From Bacillota bacterium (GTDB taxonomy: Bacteria; Bacillota; Clostridia; Lachnospirales; Lachnospiraceae), in contig JAGFXQ010000169.1 of assembly GCA_017861355.1 (NCBI GenBank), positions 1 through 7,279 of the forward strand: a stretch of DNA of 7,279 nucleotides, read 5' to 3'. The position numbers were made by a program, and so were the translations under genes. Below, in pieces: positions 1 through 4,883 of this stretch. Positions within the stretch are counted from its first letter, which is position 1, and the number at the start of each line of letters is the position of its first letter. The notes below the pieces were generated by a model. That model made no database searches. It was not told the origin of the DNA and was given only the letters and a program-made list of their open reading frames with translations.

Positions 1-82
1 AGGGTACGAGCTTAAAATGCGGATCCTCCTTTAATTCCTTAGGTAAATCCGTGCAGCTGTCTCCAATAATTCTGTATGACAT
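1..82 (-). CDS. DegV family protein, N-terminal 27 codons (runs off the window)
   Basis: The reading frame opens with ATG at 82-80 and stays open to the window edge, so only the N-terminus is visible. It begins MSYRIIGDSCTDLPKEL. The pattern of a short hydrophobic strand followed by GDSCTDLP matches the start of DegV-family proteins (usual form I-x-D-S-x-x-D-L-P), which are about 280 residues long and bind a fatty-acid chain. In Firmicutes, members such as FakB present fatty acids to the kinase FakA; whether this one does so cannot be seen here. An AGGAGG at 96-91, eight bases before the ATG, fixes the start. Upstream lies a 355-bp non-coding stretch with candidate promoters and palindromes, and the strong htpG terminator separates the gene from htpG. 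It is therefore probably transcribed on its own. Family call is fairly sure from the motif, but rests on 27 residues. Confidence 0.8.
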   Translation of the reverse strand, partial: MSYRIIGDSCTDLPKELKEDPHFKLVP

Positions 83-154
83 CTTTTTCTCCTCCTGTTA
101 TATAAATTAATTCTGCTATGTTCTATATAGTGCTCACGAATACCCTATTATTTA

Positions 155-184
155 CTTATATTGTATCCGTAAACATATCATCAA
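155..184 (-). promoter_or_regulatory. candidate sigma-A promoter for the DegV-family gene
   Basis: On the minus strand a TTGATG (184-179) is followed after 18 bases by TATAAG (160-155), giving a start near 148 and a leader of about 65 bases. Both boxes match the consensus only partly, and the region is AT-rich, so chance matches are likely. A 15-bp palindrome (193-207) lies directly upstream of the -35 box. The alternative is the extended -10 site at 220-228. Confidence 0.35.
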
Positions 185-192
185 GTTTAGTC

Positions 193-207
193 ACTACATA
201 ATGTAGT
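193..207. promoter_or_regulatory. 15-bp perfect inverted repeat, operator-like
   Basis: ACTACAT and ATGTAGT are exact inverted copies around a single central A. The site lies between the two candidate start regions for the DegV-family gene. It resembles the TACA/TGTA half-sites of BlaI/CopY-type repressors, but the centre has three bases instead of two. No regulator gene is present in the window, so a bound protein cannot be named. Confidence 0.4.
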
Positions 208-219
208 TTTCATTACTAT

Positions 220-228
220 ATAATAGCA
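220..228 (-). promoter_or_regulatory. candidate extended -10 promoter for the DegV-family gene
   Basis: On the minus strand TGC-TATTAT (228-220) fits an extended -10 element (TGnTATAAT) with one mismatch. There is no good -35 at 17 bases; a TTGATT at 254-249 is too far away for this -10. A start near 213 would put the 15-bp palindrome at 193-207 just inside the transcript, a usual operator position. This is an alternative to, or acts in addition to, the candidate at 155-184. Confidence 0.3.
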
Positions 229-230
229 TA

Positions 231-242
231 CCATAATTATGG
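231..242. repeat. 12-bp perfect palindrome CCATAATTATGG
   Basis: This site is identical on both strands and lies immediately upstream of the extended -10 candidate at 220-228, with the other palindrome 23 bp away. It may be a protein site, but a 12-bp AT-rich palindrome can also arise by chance in such a region. Confidence 0.3.
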
Positions 243-368
243 CAGTATAATCAAGAGGGAAGTCGTGATTTATATAAATTTTATATAAGTATTCATACCT
301 TTGTGGGAAGATGGGTGATAGATATAACTCCGAAATCTTACTTCGGAAATATATGGAAGCAAAAAGGC

Positions 369-411
369 AAAAAAAGAGGGAAAAGATGTTAATGTTCACA
401 TCCTCTCCCTC
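369..411 (-). terminator. intrinsic terminator of htpG
   Basis: On the minus strand a 14-bp stem (411-398 with 389-376, including two G-U pairs) closes an 8-base loop (397-390) and is followed at once by seven T (375-369). It begins 27 bases after the htpG stop codon. Stem strength, loop size and T-run all fit a Rho-independent terminator. On the opposite strand the same stem is not followed by a T-run, so it acts in one direction only. Confidence 0.92.
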
Positions 412-437
412 GAATATTTACACGATATTAATACTAA

Positions 438-2501
438 TTATTTTGCAAGAAGCATCATAAGATCATTGCTTCTTTGTACGAACTTCGTCATTGCTTCCGG
501 CTCCAGTGGTTTATGAGTGAGAAGTGCCAGATCATAGAGCTGTTCGCAGATCATAGGTGTAAGCTCTGCATTCTCATTGGTTAGGATGTACTGTACCAAC
601 TTATTATTTGCATTGAGTACCAGCGTCTCTCCGCCGCCTAAGTCACCCATATCCATACCGGGCATATTGTACATACGCATCATATCCTGCATTCTACGGT
701 TTTCCTCAGATAAGGTCATAACGGAAGATACCTTCTCATTCTTGAACTTATCTACCTTAACCTCCAGCTTCTCCTTACCAAGTACTTTACGGAACAGACT
801 GGTCATGGACTCGGTATTATTCTTTAATACCTTCTGATCCTTTTTCTTGATCTTATCCTTAAAGCCTTCGGTAATGTCAGCGTCAATTCGCTGGAAGCGG
901 ATTGTCTGATCCTGATATTCCAGTTGTGTGATGAAGGGTTGATCAATGTTATGAGTCAAAATGAATGCATCACTGCCGGCTTCCTTGAACATATTGATAT
1001 ACTGGCTCTGCTGCTTGATATCGGTTACATAATAGATGGTAACCTTCTTCTCATCATCTACTACCTCTTCGTCGTCTTCATGACTGTGGTCATGATTGCA
1101 TTCACCGTTTTCATCGTGCTCATGATCACAATGTTCGTCATGAACATGAGGTTCTGCTGCCTTATCCTCAGTCTTCTCGGCTGTCTCATCCGTTGTGCCC
1201 TTCTTGGCTGCAACATATTCGGATAAGGTTACATATTTATCCTCTAAATCCTTGAAAATGATTACATCCTTTACCTTCTCACGGAATTTCTCATCCTTTA
1301 AGAATCCGAATTTGACGAAGGGACTGATGTCATCCCAGAACTTCTCATAACTTTCTCTTTCTACTTTATACATTCCGGCAAGCTTATCGGCTACCTTCTT
1401 GGAGATGTATTCGGAGATCTTCTTAACAAAGCCGTCATTTTGCAATGCACTTCTGGATACATTCAATGGAAGATCCGGACAATCAATAACACCCTTCAGT
1501 AACATAAGGAATTCCGGAATAACCTCTTTAATATTGTCTGCGATAAATACCTGATTGCTGTATAGCTTGATTAGGCCTTCCAAGGAATCATACTCTGTGT
1601 TGATCTTCGGGAAATATAGGATACCTTTTAAATTAAAAGGATAATCCATGTTCAGGTGGATCCAGAATAAAGGCTCTTTATAATCGTGGAACAAATCACG
1701 ATAGAACTTCTTATATTCTTCTTCGGTGCAGTCATTCGGATGCTTCGCCCAAAGAGGGTTCACATCGTTGATCGGCTCCGGCTTCTTGTCTTCCTTCGCC
1801 TCATGTACGGTTCCATCTTCCTCTACCGATGCATCGATCACATCTTCCTTTGTCTCTTCCGGCTTTGCATTAGCATTCACAAAATAGATCTCCACCGGCA
1901 TAAAGGAACAGTATTTCTTCAGAACTTCCTTCACACGGTATTCGTTCGAGAATTCATAACTGGAATCGTTAAGGAACAAAGTAATATCCGTACCACGTTC
2001 GCTCTTTGTGCTCTCGCTCATCTCATACTCTGTGCCACCGTCGGATTCCCAGTGTACCGGCTGTGCATCTGCCTGCCAGGACAGTGTATCAATGCTGACA
2101 CGGGATGCAACCATAAATGCAGAATAGAAGCCCAGACCGAAATGTCCGATGATCTGATCCTCATTTGTCTTGTCCTTATATTGCTCGAGGAACTTCTGTG
2201 CGCCGGAGAAAGCGATCTGATTGATGTATTCTCTGACTTCCTCTGCTGTCATACCGATACCGTTATCAGAGAAACGTATCGTCTTCTCCTCCGGATTCAC
2301 GGTTACAGTCAGCTGATAATGATTATCCTCCGGTAACTCTGCTTCGCCCATTACCTCCAGCTTCTTCAGCTTGGTAATTGCATCACTGCCGTTTGAGATC
2401 AGCTCTCTTACAAAAATGTCGTGGTCAGAATATAACCACTTCTTAATAATTGGAAATAGATTTTCTGAATGAATTGATAAATTACCGCGTTCTGTGCTCA
2501 T
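438..2501 (-). CDS. htpG: molecular chaperone HtpG (Hsp90 family)
   Basis: This is a cytosolic ATP-dependent chaperone that works as a dimer on stressed or partly folded proteins. The 687-residue product has the Hsp90 ATP-binding motifs ELISN (33-37), DNGIGM (79-84) and FGLGFYSAF (121-129), followed by GTDITLFL (170-177). The middle domain has the NLKGILYFP block and PLNVSRSALQ (345-354), which keeps the conserved Arg although SRE is usual. A methionine-rich C-terminal dimer domain follows. E. coli HtpG has 624 residues; the excess is mainly an acidic linker (about 211-248) and a His/Cys/Asp/Glu-rich insertion (about 435-485). The start chosen is ATG 2501-2499, nine bases after AAGGAG; an in-frame TTG at 2510 directly abuts that site and is unlikely. 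The gene has its own promoter and a CIRCE operator, implying HrcA heat-shock control, and ends at a strong terminator. Confidence 0.98.
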   Translation of the reverse strand: MSTERGNLSIHSENLFPIIKKWLYSDHDIFVRELISNGSDAITKLKKLEVMGEAELPEDNHYQLTVTVNPEEKTIRFSDNGIGMTAEEVREYINQIAFSGAQKFLEQYKDKTNEDQIIGHFGLGFYSAFMVASRVSIDTLSWQADAQPVHWESDGGTEYEMSESTKSERGTDITLFLNDSSYEFSNEYRVKEVLKKYCSFMPVEIYFVNANAKPEETKEDVIDASVEEDGTVHEAKEDKKPEPINDVNPLWAKHPNDCTEEEYKKFYRDLFHDYKEPLFWIHLNMDYPFNLKGILYFPKINTEYDSLEGLIKLYSNQVFIADNIKEVIPEFLMLLKGVIDCPDLPLNVSRSALQNDGFVKKISEYISKKVADKLAGMYKVERESYEKFWDDISPFVKFGFLKDEKFREKVKDVIIFKDLEDKYVTLSEYVAAKKGTTDETAEKTEDKAAEPHVHDEHCDHEHDENGECNHDHSHEDDEEVVDDEKKVTIYYVTDIKQQSQYINMFKEAGSDAFILTHNIDQPFITQLEYQDQTIRFQRIDADITEGFKDKIKKKDQKVLKNNTESMTSLFRKVLGKEKLEVKVDKFKNEKVSSVMTLSEENRRMQDMMRMYNMPGMDMGDLGGGETLVLNANNKLVQYILTNENAELTPMICEQLYDLALLTHKPLEPEAMTKFVQRSNDLMMLLAK

Positions 2502-2510
2502 CAATAACAA

Positions 2511-2516
2511 CTCCTT
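2511..2516 (-). promoter_or_regulatory. ribosome binding site that sets the htpG start
   Basis: AAGGAG on the minus strand (2516-2511) is nine bases upstream of ATG 2501-2499. The in-frame TTG at 2510-2508 touches the site itself, so initiation there is not plausible and the protein begins MSTERGN. Confidence 0.88.
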
Positions 2517-2605
2517 CTTACTTATTCTTTGTTAATGCCGATTCAGCTTGTTATCACTCTGTCTGTCGCATCATACTGTTTACGCTGTTTATAGCTTCAA
2601 GTGTT

Positions 2606-2634
2606 ATCATAATACTCGTAAAATAAAATGTCAA
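2606..2634 (-). promoter_or_regulatory. sigma-A promoter of htpG
   Basis: A consensus -35 TTGACA (2634-2629) and a -10 TATGAT (2611-2606, five of six bases) are separated by the optimal 17 bases. Transcription would start near 2599, leaving a leader of about 98 bases before the ATG. This is the best promoter in the window. CIRCE ends seven bases upstream of its -35 box. Confidence 0.85.
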
Positions 2635-2641
2635 GACAAAA

Positions 2642-2668
2642 TTAGCACTCTTTGAACAAGAGTGCTAA
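2642..2668. promoter_or_regulatory. CIRCE operator (HrcA binding site)
   Basis: TTAGCACTC (2642-2650) and GAGTGCTAA (2660-2668) are exact inverted repeats around a 9-base spacer, which is the full CIRCE consensus without a mismatch. CIRCE is the operator bound by the heat-shock repressor HrcA, usually at groESL and dnaK operons. It lies upstream of htpG and 34 bases after the stop codon of the DUF5721-like gene. Here it is upstream of the -35 box of the visible promoter, whereas it usually overlaps or follows the start point. Confidence 0.97.
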
Positions 2669-2702
2669 CAACATGTTTTTAAGTTTTACATAGATCTTTG
2701 TA

Positions 2703-3203
2703 TTATTGCTCTTCAAATCCGATCCCCTGTTCCTTCAGAAGCTTCTTAACCTGAAGATCCCATTCCTGCTCCAGAGTCTTATCTAAGGTAAAGGTTTTGA
2801 TTGCAGTTCCTGTAATGATATGCAGCTCATTTTTCTCAAAACGGACGTTCATATAAAGTCCGCCGATCTCATCGATCTTCAGCCTTCCACCGGATTGTTG
2901 AACCAGTTCCTCACAAAGCAGTTTGGGTAGCTGGAATACAATTTTTAAAGAAAGAGGGGTTTTATTACCCTTAATCATAGCAAAAGCAATCGTACGAACC
3001 TCACTCCATAATACACTTCGGTTCTCGGTACCTCGTTCCTGAAGCTCCTCATCTGTGAAGAAGGCTTCATTCAGCTGGCCATTGATCGTGAAGTTGATGA
3101 AGGTTGAAAGCTCCAACTCTTTCAGAATAAAATGATCAAATGTATTCTGCGCCAGCAGCTTCGCCATGAAAGACTTTACCTCAGTTATTGTCAATGAAAT
3201 CAT
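2703..3203 (-). CDS. DUF5721-like protein of unknown function
   Basis: This is a 166-residue soluble protein with no signal peptide, membrane segment or recognisable catalytic motif. Its opening (MISLTITEVKSFMAKLL) and central block around WSEVRTIAFAMIKG (66-79), followed by TPLSLKIVFQLP (82-93), resemble small proteins that I recall from Lachnospiraceae under the name DUF5721. That assignment is from memory and is not certain. The alternating polar and hydrophobic strands suggest a small alpha/beta fold. The start is ATG 3203-3201, eight bases after GGGGGAG (3218-3212); another ATG at 3210 is out of frame and soon meets a stop. A promoter candidate lies at 3244-3271. CIRCE follows the stop codon by 34 bases and might also form a weak terminator hairpin. 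The gene is upstream of and co-directional with htpG, but htpG has its own promoter. Confidence 0.85.
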   Translation of the reverse strand: MISLTITEVKSFMAKLLAQNTFDHFILKELELSTFINFTINGQLNEAFFTDEELQERGTENRSVLWSEVRTIAFAMIKGNKTPLSLKIVFQLPKLLCEELVQQSGGRLKIDEIGGLYMNVRFEKNELHIITGTAIKTFTLDKTLEQEWDLQVKKLLKEQGIGFEEQ

Positions 3204-3243
3204 AGGTCATTCTCCCCCAATGTATTGCATAAGTCTGTGTATA

Positions 3244-3271
3244 AATATAAGAAAAAAATGTAAAAACTCAA
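3244..3271 (-). promoter_or_regulatory. candidate sigma-A promoter of the DUF5721-like gene
   Basis: TTGAGT (3271-3266) and TATATT (3249-3244, five of six bases) are 16 bases apart on the minus strand, giving a start near 3237 and a leader of about 34 bases. A TTGACA further upstream (3304-3299) has no -10 at a usable distance. Confidence 0.5.
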
Positions 3272-3329
3272 TTGAATTCCTAGTATAGATCTGAACCGAA
3301 TGTCAAACAATAAGATTAGAATTTTAAAT

Positions 3330-3336
3330 AAGGAGG
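3330..3336 (+). promoter_or_regulatory. ribosome binding site of the 58-codon plus-strand gene
   Basis: AAGGAGG, a full match to the end of 16S rRNA, lies nine bases before ATG 3346-3348. It is the main evidence that this short frame is translated, and it chooses this frame over the other open frames at the same place. Confidence 0.8.
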
Positions 3337-3345
3337 TTTGCTATC

Positions 3346-3522
3346 ATGTACTTTGAACCTACCAGGAAAAATTATTATCGGTTTCCATCCTTTAGCAGTG
3401 TCCAGAATTTTGATGAAAGACACTATTATCCCGATCAATCCTATGCGTCCGGCGAGGACCTTCGCTATACTTCTCATAATACCGAATACGAACAAAGTTC
3501 TGACGTTCACAATGAATTCTAA
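3346..3522 (+). CDS. small aromatic-rich hydrophilic protein, 58 residues, unknown
   Basis: This is the only plus-strand gene seen in the window. The frame starts at ATG 3346 with AAGGAGG nine bases upstream and ends at TAA 3520-3522. The product begins MYFEPTRKNYYRFPSF and ends DVHNEF. It has eight Tyr and five Phe in 58 residues, many Ser, Asn, Asp and Glu, no Cys, Trp or Ile, and a single Leu, so it has no hydrophobic core or membrane segment and is probably disordered. I do not recognise a family. Its last bases overlap the stop codon of the convergent traX-like gene (3521-3519), and a strong plus-strand terminator lies about 40 bp on, inside traX. Ribosome site and terminator together support a real gene. 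I found no convincing sigma-A promoter, so an alternative sigma factor is possible. Confidence 0.7.
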   Translation: MYFEPTRKNYYRFPSFSSVQNFDERHYYPDQSYASGEDLRYTSHNTEYEQSSDVHNEF

Positions 3523-4190
3523 AGCATTAGTTTAATCATTGCCAAGACGAGCAGATGCTCAGGGTAAAAGATATAAAATGCATATTTTATACTTTTGCCC
3601 TTTTTTCCGTTATAAAAGGCAATCGGAACCATCGCCAAGGTAGCTAATACATTAATATACTTCAGTAGATAGCCGGAGACAAACAAAAGCGTAAAGGTAA
3701 GTAATATTTTACTTCCGCGAAACAGATAAAAGCCCACGATTAACAGGATTCCTGCATAACCATAATCTGTCTTCATGAAATATGCTACAATACTAAATAC
3801 CAGGGTCAGTAAGGCATTTAACAAATTCATGATAATAATATTTTTACCATATGCCTTCTCAACTTCACTCATTAGGTACATACAGGACAGTCCCAAGAAT
3901 AAGGTAAAAAAGATATTCTGATGGGTGAATTCGAGAATTTTACCATAAAAAGCAAGATCAAAAGGGATCTCGGATAGGAAGGCAAATGCACCCAGCCTGA
4001 GCAGATATTTCTTCACATTACTGGTATGATGAAAACCTTCGACTAACAAGAATACAAAGATCGGGAATGCGAGTCTTCCGATGCTGCGCATCACCAGATA
4101 AAGCATTGTATTACTCGGCACAAATACAGCTCCGACATGGTCAATTAACATGGTGACGATTGCGATTAGTTTTAAATGATATGAATTCAT
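3519..4190 (-). CDS. TraX family membrane protein (putative acyltransferase)
   Basis: The product is a 223-residue polytopic membrane protein. TraX of the F plasmid (about 248 residues) acetylates the pilin N-terminus; chromosomal relatives are common in Firmicutes and their substrates are unknown. Family features seen are LKLIAIVTMLIDHVG (7-20) with His18, RSIGRLAFPIFVFLLVEGFHH (35-55), RLGAFAFLSEIPFD (65-78), THQNIFFTLFLG (89-100) and the C-terminal YPEHL (209-213). Most of the remainder is hydrophobic helices. The ATG at 4190 follows a modest GGGA-type site and lies 16 bp after the upstream stop, so it is likely the last gene of that operon. The gene ends with TAG at 3521-3519, overlapping the stop of the convergent plus-strand gene. 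No minus-strand terminator was seen after it. Nothing else in the window suggests conjugation, so pilin modification is unlikely here. Confidence 0.9.
   Translation of the reverse strand: MNSYHLKLIAIVTMLIDHVGAVFVPSNTMLYLVMRSIGRLAFPIFVFLLVEGFHHTSNVKKYLLRLGAFAFLSEIPFDLAFYGKILEFTHQNIFFTLFLGLSCMYLMSEVEKAYGKNIIIMNLLNALLTLVFSIVAYFMKTDYGYAGILLIVGFYLFRGSKILLTFTLLFVSGYLLKYINVLATLAMVPIAFYNGKKGKSIKYAFYIFYPEHLLVLAMIKLML
3562..3606 (+). terminator. intrinsic terminator of the small plus-strand gene, inside traX coding sequence
   Basis: On the plus strand GGGTAAAAG plus TATAAAAT (3562-3579, with A3571 bulged) pairs with 3584-3600, giving a 17-bp stem with one T-G pair and a 4-base loop (3580-3583). Six T follow (3601-3606). 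It lies 40 bp after the stop of the 58-codon gene. On the minus strand no T-run follows the stem, so traX reading is not stopped; there the same bases encode the C-terminal part of the TraX-like protein. Confidence 0.85.
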
Positions 4191-4206
4191 AAAGGATCCC
4201 TTTCTT

Positions 4207-4872
4207 TTATATATGCATCTTTTTATTTAATTCCGCCTTCATATTATCACCCTGAAACAGGATAAGGGCCGATAAACTGATTGCACTGGTTGCCACGCAG
4301 ATTACTGAGGGAAAGGTTACATACAAATCTCCGGTCAGGATAAATATGAGTGGAACAAAGCCAAATATGATGTCGATAAAGAGATAGACAAGCAAATCCC
4401 TGACACCAATCTTGAGTATCTTTGCCGCGATTGCCATAACCACCATAGCACCGATACATATTCCCGGAAGTACAAAATTGATCGACCAACCCAGCCATCC
4501 CATGGACCAATCCCATAATACGGATAATATTCCGATTAAGGCTACCTGCCAGACAATCGTCTTCGGAATGTTATTTCTCTTACGAACAATAAAGAACAAG
4601 CTTACCCACATACAGGCTACGCTGGCAGCCACTAACAGAGACCATCTGGATTCCTTGGTAAAGAGCAGGTTCACCGCAAAGCTGATGACAATCACCGCTA
4701 TGGACACCATAATGATAATGCGGATAAAGATATTAAACTCCTGGAAGATCGTCGGGATATTCGGAAATACCTCTTCGCCTCTTTCACCCTTCTCCTGTAG
4801 TATTCCACCGCAGAGAGGGCACGCTTCATAATTTCCTTTTAAGGACACTTTACAGTTATCACAACTTTGCAT
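4207..4872 (-). CDS. zinc-ribbon membrane protein, DUF6320-like
   Basis: The 221-residue product has an N-terminal CDNC (4-7) and CPLC (18-21) pair, which should bind one zinc ion as a short ribbon. After a linker containing FPNIP (36-40), about six hydrophobic helices follow, roughly at 47-71, 78-96, 105-120, 130-151, 157-178 and 186-206. A Trp-rich turn (WDWSMGWLGW, 120-129) lies between the third and fourth. The architecture matches what I recall as DUF6320, whose function is unknown. The ribbon is probably cytoplasmic because the protein has no signal peptide, though topology was not calculated. AGGAGG (4885-4880) overlaps the upstream stop codon and is seven bases from the ATG, so translation is likely coupled to the acyltransferase gene. 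The traX-like gene follows 16 bp downstream. Confidence 0.85.
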   Translation of the reverse strand: MQSCDNCKVSLKGNYEACPLCGGILQEKGERGEEVFPNIPTIFQEFNIFIRIIIMVSIAVIVISFAVNLLFTKESRWSLLVAASVACMWVSLFFIVRKRNNIPKTIVWQVALIGILSVLWDWSMGWLGWSINFVLPGICIGAMVVMAIAAKILKIGVRDLLVYLFIDIIFGFVPLIFILTGDLYVTFPSVICVATSAISLSALILFQGDNMKAELNKKMHI

Positions 4873-4883
4873 CTGTCAGCCTC

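Larger units (their letters stand above)
83..437. other. 355-bp intergenic region between htpG and the DegV-family gene
   Basis: No convincing gene is present. Reading leftward, it holds the htpG terminator (369-411), an imperfect hairpin around TCCGAA/TTCGGA (329-347) with flanking ATATA/TATAT, an AT-only repeat with TTATATAA at 270-277 and 281-288, palindromes at 231-242 and 193-207, candidate promoters, and the AGGAGG ribosome site (96-91) of the DegV-family gene. An open frame on the minus strand (399-187) is rejected: its GTG start lies inside the terminator hairpin, its ribosome site would be one base away, and it reads through the T-run. Confidence 0.7.

Noticed and set aside
187..399. 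70-codon minus-strand open frame beginning with GTG
   Set aside because: Its start is inside the htpG terminator hairpin, there is no properly spaced ribosome site, it reads through the T-run, and its composition is that of AT-rich non-coding DNA.
577..837. 86-codon plus-strand frame
   Set aside because: It is antisense to the conserved C-terminal coding part of htpG, with no independent signal.
924..1226. 100-codon plus-strand frame with a hydrophobic product
   Set aside because: It is antisense to the His/Asp/Glu-rich part of htpG; complements of those codons give Met, Val, Ile and Phe, which explains the apparent membrane protein.
1686..2336. 216-codon plus-strand frame
   Set aside because: It is antisense to htpG, which is certain, has no ribosome site of note and resembles no known family.
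3299..3304. TTGACA on the minus strand as -35 for the DUF5721-like gene
   Set aside because: The nearest TATACT is only 13 bases away, and at 17-18 bases there is no acceptable -10.
3316..3535. Two other open frames (minus 3510-3316, plus 3338-3535) at the place of the small gene
   Set aside because: Both lack a well-placed ribosome site; AAGGAGG at 3330-3336 is only one base from the 3338 start but nine bases from ATG 3346, which selects the 58-codon frame.
3519..4190. TraX as a sign of a conjugative element
   Set aside because: No other transfer, pilin, relaxase or integrase gene is in the window, and TraX-family proteins are common on Firmicute chromosomes.
4247..4831. Frames within the zinc-ribbon membrane gene (minus 4516-4247 and plus 4412-4831)
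   Set aside because: They overlap a gene with a clear ribosome site, CxxC pairs and membrane helices, and show no features of their own.
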